From: Deltaproteobacteria bacterium
Lineage (GTDB): Bacteria; Myxococcota_A; Polyangia; Polyangiales; JADJMO01
Direction: 5' to 3'
NCBI GenBank assembly: GCA_022843175.1
Contig: JALHOE010000072.1
Span: 1-38,675 of the forward strand
Length of the DNA: 38,675 nt
Every line of letters begins with the position of its first letter. The stretch's first letter is position 1. This document shows positions 24,316-31,751 of the stretch, piece after piece. The translations under genes and the position numbers were made by a program. The notes below the pieces were generated by a model. It ran no database searches and was not told where the DNA came from. It was given only the letters and a program-made list of their open reading frames with translations.

Positions 24316-25322
24316 CAGAACGAGCCGGACAGCGTGAGGAACCCGCCCCCGGGGAGCGCCGCGAATCCGGCGCGTGGGGCCCGCTCTTTTCCGTTGAAGA
24401 GGAGCACGCCGCCGACCACCGCGACGACCGAGCCGCCGATCGCGGAGACGATGCCGGTGGTGCGCAGCCCGCGCCAGGTGGCCACGCCATTCGACGCGTC
24501 CTGGGCGTCCGCGAGCTTGGCGCCGCTGCCCGCGGGGAGCTCGGTGCAATACCCGCTGCCATCCGTCTTGGTGCAGCCGAAGCTCGCCACGCGATCTTCG
24601 TAGGTATTCACCTTCGAGATCGCGACGATGGTCATGGTGACGCCCGCGATCGCGACCACCCCGCCGCCCACGACGAGCGACCAACCGAGCGTGTTGCTGG
24701 GAACCTCCGCCGGCGGAGCCGAGGGCGCGGGCGTCGGCTTCGGCGCGGGCGGGGGCACGATCGGGGGAGCGCTCGGCGCCTCGGGCGTCCCGTCGTAGGT
24801 CGACTCGGCGCCCGCGGCGATCGTCACCGCGCTGGCGCGGGCGCCCTTAGCGGACTCGACGCGCACGTTGATCGTGCCCGCGAAGACGACGAACGGCGTC
24901 GCGCGCGGCAGGGTCCCGCGGGCGCGACCGTCGATCGTCACGGTGGCGCCGTCCGGTCCCTTGACCACGAGCTTCGCCACCTTCGGTTGGCGATCGGCGA
25001 TGAACGCCTCGGCCTTCGCCCTCGCCGGCTCTCCGAGCCCGAGCGCGAGCGCCTCGCCATAGGCCTCGACCGCGAGATCGTCCTGCTTCAACCACGCGGC
25101 CGCGTTGGCGACCTCGTATTTCGATTCTTTCGTCGGACGGAGGGCGTCGGCCTCGCGGAACCGGAGCAACGCCTCCTCCCACGAAGCGGCGTCGTTGGCG
25201 TCGAGCGCCTTCTCCTTCGCGGCCGCCGCACGCGCCATCGCCGCGTCGTAGGCGTCTGCGCTCGCCGGGAGGGATGCGCACACGAGAGAGGCCGCGACGG
25301 CCCACGCGATCAGGCGCTTCAT
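24315..25322 (-). CDS. TPR/PEGA-domain membrane protein
   Basis: A 335-residue protein. The signal peptide (to about 24, ending ASLPASA) is followed by TPR-like helices (AAAAKEKALDANDAASWEEA, LLRFREADALRPTKE). Next comes a PEGA-type beta domain (KLVVKGPDGATVTIDGRARG, ATPFVVFAGTINVRV), then a Pro-rich linker, a transmembrane helix (VVGGGVVAIAGVTMTIVAIS), a short Cys-containing loop and a second helix (IVSAIGGSVVAVVGGVLLF). Such TPR-PEGA proteins often lie beside Ser/Thr kinases in this group. ATG 25322 overlaps the kinase stop as ATGA; an ATG at 25328 is an alternative. Role in sensing or scaffolding is inferred. Confidence 0.78.
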   Translation of the reverse strand: MKRLIAWAVAASLVCASLPASADAYDAAMARAAAAKEKALDANDAASWEEALLRFREADALRPTKESKYEVANAAAWLKQDDLAVEAYGEALALGLGEPARAKAEAFIADRQPKVAKLVVKGPDGATVTIDGRARGTLPRATPFVVFAGTINVRVESAKGARASAVTIAAGAESTYDGTPEAPSAPPIVPPPAPKPTPAPSAPPAEVPSNTLGWSLVVGGGVVAIAGVTMTIVAISKVNTYEDRVASFGCTKTDGSGYCTELPAGSGAKLADAQDASNGVATWRGLRTTGIVSAIGGSVVAVVGGVLLFNGKERAPRAGFAALPGGGFLTLSGSF

Positions 25323-26737
25323 TGGCATTGCTCCGCGAAACAATACCCGCTCGCGCACTCGCCGCCGCGTGCGCATGCGGCGCCGGGGGGGAGCTTGGTC
25401 TTGGCGACCGCCGCGGGCGCGCTGGCGGACGCGGAAACCGTGGGTTTCGGGGGGGGCGGGTGCGCGGGGGCGACGGCCGTCGCAGCGACCGTCTTCGCCA
25501 CCGGCACCGATGCCGACGGCGCGCTCACCGGCTCGGAGGGCTTCGTCGTGGCGATCGGAGCGGCGACCGCGATGGTGCTCGTGCTCGCGACCGGCGGCGG
25601 GGAGGTCGCCGCGCTCGGACCGGCCGGGGGTGACCGCGGCGTGAATCGAATGCCGACGAGGACGCCGCCGAGGAGGAGCAGCGCGCCGCCGAACGCCACC
25701 GCGAAGCGTCGCCGGCTCGACGTGCCCTCGCTCGGTCTGCGGTTGGTGGTGGCGGCGGGAGCGCCGGTGGCCACCGGTGCAACTCCGGTGACCGCGCTCT
25801 CGACCGCGCCCGTCTCCTTCGGCAATTGCACCGGCGTCGGCGCTTCGACGGCCAGCGCAGCGAGCGCCGCCTCGACCTGCGCGGCCGTGTTCGGATAGCG
25901 ATCGCGCGGCTCGCGCGCGCAGCACCGGAGGAACCACGCGTCGAACGCGGCGCCGAGGGGCAAGCCCTTCTCGGAGGGCGCCGCGATCGGGTCGACGAGG
26001 ATCTTCGCCATCAGCTGACCACTCGAGCGCGCGTCGCTGAAATACTCTCGGCCGGCGAGCAGCCGGTACACGATGAGCGCGAGCGCCCATTGGTCGGTCC
26101 GCGCATCGACCGTCGACGCATCGCGGATCTGCTCGGGAGACATGTACATCGGCGTGCCCAACGACGAGGGCGCCGTCTCGAGCGCGCCCGTCGCGAGCAT
26201 GCCCACCGCCGACTCGCCCACGAGCTTGGCGATGCCGAAGTCGCAGACCTTGGTGACCGGCTCCCCCTCTTCGTCGAGCGCGACGAAGAGGTTCTCCGGC
26301 TTGAGATCGCGATGGACGATGCCGCGGTCGTGCGCTTGCTCGAGCGCCTTTCCGACCTGCTTGAGCATCCAGGCGACCTCGGCGGCCGGCAGCGGCCCCC
26401 GACGCGCGGCGATCGCCTCGACGTTGCTCCCGGTGAGGAGCTCCATCACCAGGTACGGCATCGGGGTGCCGTCGAGCATGTGATCGCGCTGCGCGTCGAC
26501 GACCTTGACGACGTGCTTGGAGCGGAGGGCGGCGGCGGCGCGCGCTTCGCGAACGAAACGCTCGACCATCATTCGATCGGCCGCCACGCTCGGGTGCAAC
26601 ACCTTGAGCGCGAAGTGCTCGTGGGAGTGGATGTGCTGCACGCGGAACACCGCGCCCATGCCGCCGCGTCCGAGCCGCTCGAGCACGCGGTAGCGGCCGT
26701 CGATCACCTTGCCGGTGAGGTCGATCTCGTCAGCCAT
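25319..26737 (-). CDS. Transmembrane Ser/Thr protein kinase
   Basis: A 472-residue Hanks-type kinase. The catalytic domain (about 15-285) has the Gly loop GRGGMGAVF, ALKVLH (Lys), HRDLKPENLF (catalytic Asp), DFGIAKL and SPEQ. A transmembrane helix at about 345-365 (VAFGGALLLLGGVLVG) is followed by a Pro/Ala/Ser-rich exterior linker and a short Cys-rich end (CARGGECASGYCFAEQC). The kinase should face the cytoplasm with a small external cap. It is the first gene of a five-gene operon whose third product is an FHA-cyclase. A 67-nt gap separates it from the divergent Crp/Fnr gene. ATG 26737 is right at the domain's usual lead-in. Confidence 0.9.
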   Translation of the reverse strand: MADEIDLTGKVIDGRYRVLERLGRGGMGAVFRVQHIHSHEHFALKVLHPSVAADRMMVERFVREARAAAALRSKHVVKVVDAQRDHMLDGTPMPYLVMELLTGSNVEAIAARRGPLPAAEVAWMLKQVGKALEQAHDRGIVHRDLKPENLFVALDEEGEPVTKVCDFGIAKLVGESAVGMLATGALETAPSSLGTPMYMSPEQIRDASTVDARTDQWALALIVYRLLAGREYFSDARSSGQLMAKILVDPIAAPSEKGLPLGAAFDAWFLRCCAREPRDRYPNTAAQVEAALAALAVEAPTPVQLPKETGAVESAVTGVAPVATGAPAATTNRRPSEGTSSRRRFAVAFGGALLLLGGVLVGIRFTPRSPPAGPSAATSPPPVASTSTIAVAAPIATTKPSEPVSAPSASVPVAKTVAATAVAPAHPPPPKPTVSASASAPAAVAKTKLPPGAACARGGECASGYCFAEQCQ

Positions 26738-26804
26738 CTTCCCCTGCGCGACATCCTACCCGCGTTTCTCACCTCCGCCCAACTCGCGTGATACGAACGC
26801 TCGC

Positions 26805-27533
26805 GTGACGGACTCGTCCACCTGGCTGCGCTCGGTGCCCCTGTTCGCTTCGCTCGACGCCGCGGACCGCGCGAAGATCGCGAGGATCGCGACCCGGCGC
26901 CTGGTCAAGCGAGGCGAGACCGTGGTCCGGCAGGGAGAAGACGGGGACGCGGCGTACGTCGTGGTCCACGGCCGGCTGAAGGCCACCGTGGCCACCTCGG
27001 GCAAAGAGGCGGTGCTCTCCGTGATGGGCCCGGGGGACGTCTTCGGCGAGCTCGCGATGCTCGCTGGCGGGGTGCGGACGGCGACGGTCGTCGCGCTCGA
27101 GCCGACGCAGGTGCTCGCGATCGACGCCGCGCGATTCCACCCACTGCTGCAGACGGCGCCGGAGCTCGCCTACAAGCTCCTGCGGCACGTCGCGAAGAGC
27201 CTGGTGCGGCTGACGGCGCACGTCGGGGCGACGAGCTCGCGCGACGTGCGCAAACGGCTCATCGGCAAGCTCATCGACCTCGCCGCGACGCACGGCGTCG
27301 CCGACGCGCGCGGGGTTCGGATCTCGATTGAATTGTCACAGAGCGATCTCGCCGAGATGGTCGCTGCGACCCGCGAGAGCGTGAACAAACACCTTCGCGC
27401 GCTCGCCCGCGCAAACCTCGCCGAACACCGGCGCGGCGTGATCGTCATTCGCGATCGGGCGCGCCTCGTCGCGGCGATGGACGTCAGCGCGGACGACAGC
27501 CCTCGACCACGTACGAAACGTCGAGCGAAATGA
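26805..27533 (+). CDS. Crp/Fnr-family transcription regulator
   Basis: A 242-residue regulator. The cNMP-binding roll (about 15-125) has an intact cassette: FGELAMLAGGVRTATVVA holds both Glu and Arg, unlike the two stand-alone cNMP proteins in the operon. The C-terminal winged helix includes SQSDLAEMVAATRESVNKHL, the recognition region. There are no N-terminal cysteines for an Fnr cluster. It probably answers to the cyclic nucleotide made by the nearby cyclase. GTG 26805 was chosen because the family N-terminus (LRSVPLFASL) follows at once. Its last 50 nt overlap the convergent lipoprotein gene. Confidence 0.9.
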   Translation: MTDSSTWLRSVPLFASLDAADRAKIARIATRRLVKRGETVVRQGEDGDAAYVVVHGRLKATVATSGKEAVLSVMGPGDVFGELAMLAGGVRTATVVALEPTQVLAIDAARFHPLLQTAPELAYKLLRHVAKSLVRLTAHVGATSSRDVRKRLIGKLIDLAATHGVADARGVRISIELSQSDLAEMVAATRESVNKHLRALARANLAEHRRGVIVIRDRARLVAAMDVSADDSPRPRTKRRAK

Positions 27534-27726
27534 CGCTCCCGGTGGCGCCCTGGCAAGCGAGCGGATCGCGCTCGAGCGCCTCGATCTTGGCTTTGCGCTG
27601 CTCGTCCGGTCCGCACCACGCGGACTCGACCCGAACGACGCACTCGCAGGCGCGAGCCGCAGGTGGGGTGTCGCGGCGGCAGGCCACGCCGGACAGGGCG
27701 AGCAGGAAGAGGATGGCGAGCTTCAT
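27484..27726 (-). CDS. Small Cys-containing lipoprotein
   Basis: An 80-residue lipoprotein with signal peptide MKLAILFLLALSGVAC (Cys16, lipobox GVAC). The mature part has five or six cysteines (ACECVV, SAWCGP, DPLACQ, VEGCRPR) and no recognised family. Its last 17 codons lie antisense to the end of the Crp/Fnr gene. ATG 27726 starts the signal peptide. Confidence 0.7.
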   Translation of the reverse strand: MKLAILFLLALSGVACRRDTPPAARACECVVRVESAWCGPDEQRKAKIEALERDPLACQGATGSVISLDVSYVVEGCRPR

Positions 27727-27798
27727 GCCGATAGGCTGCCGCCGAGCCGGAGCGCTTGCTGTGAACGAGCTCACACTCGGAGGCCGATCTCGCCTGAT

Positions 27799-28053
27799 CT
27801 AGTCGGCTGGCTCTCCGGGGTGCGCGTACCACGCGACGAGCTGGCACTTCGGGCAGATGTGCGCGCGGAGGACGCCGGCCGCGTTCGTCATCGCGCCCGA
27901 CCACAGGGACGTCTCGGCGGCCCGGTCGGTCGTGTACGCGAGGCCGATGTAGAGCTTCGGACCGCTGCGATCGACGACGTTGACGGGCACGAGTGCCACG
28001 TTGCATCGCAGGCAGGTCCGATCCTCGGGAGCCTCTCGGTACGCGTCGCCCAT
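27799..28053 (-). CDS. Small zinc-ribbon protein
   Basis: An 84-residue protein with Cys pairs CLRC (near residue 14) and CPKC (near residue 68), expected to bind one zinc. The region between (YIGLAYTTDRAAETSLWSG) is not recognised. No signal peptide. It ends with HPGEPAD. Confidence 0.65.
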   Translation of the reverse strand: MGDAYREAPEDRTCLRCNVALVPVNVVDRSGPKLYIGLAYTTDRAAETSLWSGAMTNAAGVLRAHICPKCQLVAWYAHPGEPAD

Positions 28054-28112
28054 GCGCCCGAGGTTAGGCGAGTTCGACTTTGGAGAGGGCTGCGAGCTCC
28101 GCGCGCCCCGAG

Positions 28113-28214
28113 TTACTTCGCCTTCTGCTGCTTCTCCTTCTTCTTCTTCTGCTTCTCCTTGGTGCTGACCTTGGGCTTGTTGCCCTTCTTCGGTTTCTCG
28201 ATGCCTTTTGCCAT
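28113..28214 (-). CDS. 33-residue Lys-rich peptide
   Basis: A short gene on the minus strand, ATG at 28214 and TAA at 28113-28115. The product starts MAKGIEKPKKGNKPK and ends in a Lys/Gln-rich helix (KEKQKKKKEKQQKAK); 17 of 33 residues are Lys. Small proteins beginning MAKG..KPKK are known in other bacteria, from memory. It begins 11 nt after the SRPBCC stop, so the two are likely cotranscribed. Lys is coded almost only by AAG, as in the host's real genes. No strong ribosome site is visible. Confidence 0.7.
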   Translation of the reverse strand: MAKGIEKPKKGNKPKVSTKEKQKKKKEKQQKAK

Positions 28215-28225
28215 GGCTCGGTAGT

Positions 28226-28726
28226 CTAGAACGACTTCTCGCGGTTGCGATCCAGATCGCGCTCGAGGGCCAGCAGGATTCGGCTGAACAACAGCCCGAC
28301 CACCCGCGCCATGAGCCCGCCGGTCAGCGGGATGCGCGAGCGGAACGTGGCTTCCCAGCGCACGCGTGTGCGATCGCCCTCGCTCGTGAGCTCGACGGCC
28401 CCGCGATGATCGGTGACGGGGAAGCCGCCGCGCGCGATGCGGTACTCCATGCGTCGGGGCGACTCGAACGCGGTGATCTCCTCGCGCAGGCCGGGCATGC
28501 GCTGGAAGGCACGGACCGCGCCGACCCCGTTGCGCTCGGGCTGTCCCTCGCGCGCCAACCGCACGTCACCGAGACCGGCCCATTGCCCCCAGCTCTCGTG
28601 GTCGGAGTAGCGCGCGAACACGCGCTCGATGGGGTGATGGAAGACGCGCTCCGCGAGGGCTCGATGCATGGCGAGGCAGTAGCCACGGCTCGCGTCGTCG
28701 ACAACGCAGACGTTGTCATGGGTCAT
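28226..28726 (-). CDS. SRPBCC (polyketide cyclase/START-like) family protein
   Basis: A 166-residue protein whose main body matches SRPBCC lipid-binding proteins: HPIERVFARYSDHESWGQWA, RNGVGAVRAFQRMPG, REEITAFESPRRMEYRIARG, FPVTDHRGAVELTSEGDRT, VRWEATFRS. These bind hydrophobic ligands; the ligand here is unknown. ATG 28726 was chosen because AGGA lies 7 nt upstream. ATG 28669 would start nearer the domain but has no ribosome site. The Lys-rich peptide gene follows by 11 nt. Confidence 0.8.
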   Translation of the reverse strand: MTHDNVCVVDDASRGYCLAMHRALAERVFHHPIERVFARYSDHESWGQWAGLGDVRLAREGQPERNGVGAVRAFQRMPGLREEITAFESPRRMEYRIARGGFPVTDHRGAVELTSEGDRTRVRWEATFRSRIPLTGGLMARVVGLLFSRILLALERDLDRNREKSF

Positions 28727-28805
28727 GACCGTCCTGCAAAAACGCTGGAGCAACGATGGGTTCGCCGACTGTGCGCCGTTCCTGCGCGAGCGGTACGATT
28801 CGGCC

Positions 28806-29498
28806 ATGCGCCTGCTTCTTTGCTTCTCTTTCGCGCTCCTCGGCGCATGCAGCGGCGACGCGTTCGACGTCGCCGGGACCGGCAGCGAAGAGACGTCCGC
28901 GGTCGACGACACGTCGAACAACGGCGACACATCGAACAGCGGCGACACCGCCGAGCTCGAAGACGGCAGCGTCCCCGACAGCTCGATCCCCGAGACCGGC
29001 AGCAACATCGACAGCGCGATCGCCGACACCGGCGTGAAGGTCGATAGCGCGATCGCCGACACCGGCGTGAAGGTCGACAGCGCGATCGCCGACACCGGCA
29101 TGAAGGTCGACAGCGCGATCGTCGACACCGCGCCCGTGCTCGACACCTTCGTCGACTGTGACAAGGACAAGGACGGCTACAAGGCCATGGGAGCCGGTTG
29201 CGGCGGCACCGACTGCGACGACACCGACGAGAAGGCGCATCCCGGCGCCGGCTTCCAGCCGTTCACGAGCGCGAAGGTGGGCGGCGACTGGAACTGCGAC
29301 GGAGTCGTCGAGCTCGAGTTCCCGAAGTTCGGTCTCGCGTGCAAGGGCAGCGGGACCTGCTCCTCCCGCGCGAACATGTTCGAGTCCCCATCAGAGGTGC
29401 CGTGCGGCTCCAGCGCCAACTACGTGACGCTCTGCGTGGAGTCCGAGGGGATCTGCTCCACCGCCGGCGAGGGCGCGCGCACGCAGCGCTGTCGGTAG
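28806..29498 (+). CDS. Lipoprotein with DTG tandem linker and MopE-like metal motif
   Basis: A 230-residue lipoprotein (lipobox LGAC, Cys15). An acidic Asp/Ser/Thr linker is followed by four 11-residue units of the form VKVDSAIADTG (about 66-109). Then DCDKDKDGYKAMGAGC, GGTDCDDTDEKAHPGA matches the MopE/thrombospondin-3-like metal motif (D.DgDGy..GG.DCDDtd...PGA), known to bind calcium or copper. The last 90 residues hold further Cys (DWNCDG, GTCSSRA, EVPCGSS). A surface, metal-stabilised protein is inferred. ATG 28806 starts the signal peptide. Confidence 0.8.
   Translation: MRLLLCFSFALLGACSGDAFDVAGTGSEETSAVDDTSNNGDTSNSGDTAELEDGSVPDSSIPETGSNIDSAIADTGVKVDSAIADTGVKVDSAIADTGMKVDSAIVDTAPVLDTFVDCDKDKDGYKAMGAGCGGTDCDDTDEKAHPGAGFQPFTSAKVGGDWNCDGVVELEFPKFGLACKGSGTCSSRANMFESPSEVPCGSSANYVTLCVESEGICSTAGEGARTQRCR
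29001..29132 (+). repeat. 33-bp tandem repeat, four units, in lipoprotein linker
   Basis: Four units of 33 bp (29001-29033, 29034-29066, 29067-29099, 29100-29132). Units 2 and 3 differ by one silent base (GAT/GAC); the outer units differ mainly at their ends. No spacers are present, so it is not a CRISPR array. The unit is a multiple of three. Confidence 0.85.
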
Positions 29499-29514
29499 TC
29501 CCAGCGCACCTGGC

Positions 29515-29832
29515 TCACACGAGCGGCCAGCAGTGCAGCGTGCCCTCTTCGGAGGTGGCCGCCTCGATCGCGAGCTTCGCGTCGAAGAGGTGTCGCTCGA
29601 TCAGCGCGCCCCACAGCGCGCTGCCGCCGACCGCCTCTGTGGGCACGACGTAGCTCGCTTCGCGGCCGCGGACGAAGATGTAGATGCGATCGCTGCCGTA
29701 CAGGCCCTCGGCCTCGAAGCACACGCGAATCACGTCGGCGAAGCGGAACGACTCCTGCCACGGGACGCCGCCGGGCGGGGAGACGCGCAGGTGAATCTCG
29801 TCTTGGTCGTGCGTGACGACGAACCAGTCCAT
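29515..29832 (-). CDS. Conserved 105-residue protein of unknown function
   Basis: A 105-residue soluble protein. EIHLRVSPPGGVPWQESFRF, RVCFEAEGL, SDRIYIFVRG, YVVPTEAVGGSALWGALIER and TLHCWP resemble a widespread family of short proteins I remember from actinobacteria and other groups, but I cannot name a function. It starts 47 nt after the arsA stop on the same strand and may share its message. No Cys pattern suggests arsenic binding. Confidence 0.7.
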   Translation of the reverse strand: MDWFVVTHDQDEIHLRVSPPGGVPWQESFRFADVIRVCFEAEGLYGSDRIYIFVRGREASYVVPTEAVGGSALWGALIERHLFDAKLAIEAATSEEGTLHCWPLV

Positions 29833-29879
29833 GCCGGGGATGTGGGGTGCCCGCGCCGCCAGCGCAAGTACGCCGGGCG

Positions 29880-31643
29880 TTACCCGGGCGTCGTGCCGAG
29901 CAGCCCGCGCAATCGATCCCGGCCGACGGGCTCCTCGGGGACCCACGGCACGGCGGCGATCCGCTTCGCGTAGTCGCGGCGCACGCGCTCGATCTGTGCG
30001 TGCTCGTGCGCGATGCGCTGTCTGAGCAGTGGATCGCGCGTGCCGCTCGCCGCGAAGCTCGAGTTGATCACCCAGGCAAACGGCTCGATGCCCGCGCGGC
30101 GCAGATCGTCCTGGAGCTGTGCGGCCTCGGAGACCGGCGTCGGTTCCGGCAGCGTGACGATGATGATCCTCGTCTGCGTCGGATCGCGCAGGCGCATCAG
30201 CGGCGTGACGAGACGGCTCTGGTCGGCCTGCGAGATGCCGCGCAACACGTCGCGGTGGTACGCGCCCGTCGCGTCGAGCAAGAGGAGCGTGTGGCCGGTC
30301 GGCGCGGTGTCGAGCACGACATGTCCACGACGCGACTCCGCGACCATCCGGGAGAACGCGTGGAACACCGCGACCTCCTCGGTGCATGGCGAGCGGAGAT
30401 CTTCCTCCAGCAGCGCGCGCCCCTCCTCGTCGAGGGCAGCGCCCTTGCGCTGCATGACCTTGTCCATGTACTGGCGCGTCTCCTCCGCCGGATCGATGCG
30501 ACTGACCCGCAGATTCGGCACGACGCCGTTCACCGTCGCGGCCACGTGCGCGGCTGGATCGGTGGTGCTCAGTTGAACGGGAAGACCGCGCGCGGCGAGC
30601 TCCACGGCGATTGCGGACGCGATGGTCGTCTTCCCCACGCCGCCCTTGCCCATCACCATGACCAGCCCGTGGTCGCCGCGGGCGAGCTCGTCGACGAGCG
30701 CGCCGAGTCGGGGGAGCTCGACGTGTGCGACCGGGTCCACGGCCGCGATCGGGGCAGCCTGTTCATCGGCGAGCAGCGCGCGGAGCGCGCTCAACCCGAC
30801 CATGTCGAACGGTCGCAGGGGGACCTCGAGCCGCGGCAGCGAGCGCAACGACGCCGGCATCGCTTCGAGCGCGTCGGCGCCCCGTCGCTCGAAGGCGACC
30901 GCCACGCGATCGTCGGGAACCGTTGCGCGGAACACCGCGTTGACCACGAGCATCTGGTTCGCCACATCCAACGCACGCAGCTCACCGGACGTGCGCTCCG
31001 CCTCTCGCAGCGCCGACGTGTTCGGGCGCGCGACGAGCACGATCATCGTCTGCTGCGGATCGGAGAGGGCGGCCAACGCTGCGCCGAAGCGATCTCGCTG
31101 CATGGTGAGGCCGGAGTGGGGCCCGAGGCACGACGCGCCGCGCGTGTTCGTATCGAGGAACGTCGTCCATGCCCGCGGGAGCTGCAGCAGGCGCAGCGTG
31201 TGGCCGGTTGGCGCCGTGTCGAAGACGACGTGGTCGAACCGTGCGGTCTCGTCGCCGCGCCCGAGGAGCTCCGCGAAGCGGTCGAAGGCAGCGATCTCGG
31301 TGGTGCACGCGCCCGAGAGCTGCTCGCGGATCGCCGCGAGCTCCTCGGCGGTCTTCAGGCCCTCGTAGGGTGCGAGGACGCGAAGCCGGTAGTCCTCGGC
31401 AGCGCGATCCGGATCGAGGTTCATCGCGAACAGCCGAGGGACGCCCTCGACCGCGGTCGGTGCGTTCGACAGCTTCGTGAGCAGCATCTCGTCGAGGTTC
31501 GACGCGGGGTCGGTGCTCACGAGGAGCACCCGTTTGCCCGCATCCGCGAGCGAGATCGCGACGGCGCACGCGAGCGCGGTCTTTCCCACGCCGCCCTTGC
31601 CGGTAAAGAAGAGGTGACGAACCGGCGATGCGAACGGGGTCAT
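29880..31643 (-). CDS. arsA: ArsA ATPase with two fused nucleotide-binding halves
   Basis: A 587-residue arsenical-pump ATPase. ArsA drives the ArsB carrier with ATP. Each half has a P-loop (GKGGVGKTA at 15-23 and GKGGVGKTT later) and the signature DTAPTGHTLRLL or DTAPTGHTLLLL. All three metalloid-binding cysteines are present: SGACTTEIAAFD, RGASCLGPHSG and RSPCTEEVAVFHAF match E. coli C113, C172 and C422. That makes a true As(III)/Sb(III)-activated ArsA more likely than a Get3-type paralogue. No arsB, arsD, arsR or arsC is visible here. ATG 31643 was chosen; upstream codons would read through a GTGCCC tandem repeat. Confidence 0.93.
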   Translation of the reverse strand: MTPFASPVRHLFFTGKGGVGKTALACAVAISLADAGKRVLLVSTDPASNLDEMLLTKLSNAPTAVEGVPRLFAMNLDPDRAAEDYRLRVLAPYEGLKTAEELAAIREQLSGACTTEIAAFDRFAELLGRGDETARFDHVVFDTAPTGHTLRLLQLPRAWTTFLDTNTRGASCLGPHSGLTMQRDRFGAALAALSDPQQTMIVLVARPNTSALREAERTSGELRALDVANQMLVVNAVFRATVPDDRVAVAFERRGADALEAMPASLRSLPRLEVPLRPFDMVGLSALRALLADEQAAPIAAVDPVAHVELPRLGALVDELARGDHGLVMVMGKGGVGKTTIASAIAVELAARGLPVQLSTTDPAAHVAATVNGVVPNLRVSRIDPAEETRQYMDKVMQRKGAALDEEGRALLEEDLRSPCTEEVAVFHAFSRMVAESRRGHVVLDTAPTGHTLLLLDATGAYHRDVLRGISQADQSRLVTPLMRLRDPTQTRIIIVTLPEPTPVSEAAQLQDDLRRAGIEPFAWVINSSFAASGTRDPLLRQRIAHEHAQIERVRRDYAKRIAAVPWVPEEPVGRDRLRGLLGTTPG

Positions 31644-31659
31644 GGCGAGCCGATTGTAC

Positions 31660-31689
31660 GTGCCCGTGCCCGTGCCCGTGCCCGTGCCC
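31660..31689. repeat. Hexanucleotide array (GTGCCC)5 between divergent genes
   Basis: Five perfect tandem GTGCCC units lie in the 108-nt gap between arsA (start 31643) and the plus-strand gene at 31752. The array begins 16 nt upstream of the arsA ATG, so a change in copy number would move promoter elements of arsA. Confidence 0.85.
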
Positions 31690-31751
31690 GCAACCACGAA
31701 AGCACCAGCCCACCCGGAGCGCGCTCGGATTCGGTGTAGTGTCCGCCGGAT

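Noticed and set aside
26738-26804. Crp-type operator between the kinase and Crp/Fnr genes
   Set aside because: No TGTGA-N6-TCACA-like palindrome is visible in the 67-nt gap, so autoregulation could not be supported from sequence.
29001-29132. CRISPR-like regular repeats
   Set aside because: The 33-bp units are directly adjacent with no spacers and code for a lipoprotein linker in frame.
29847-31739. A plus-strand open frame of 630 codons
   Set aside because: Antisense to arsA, whose P-loops and cysteines are unmistakable; the frame has no recognisable similarity.
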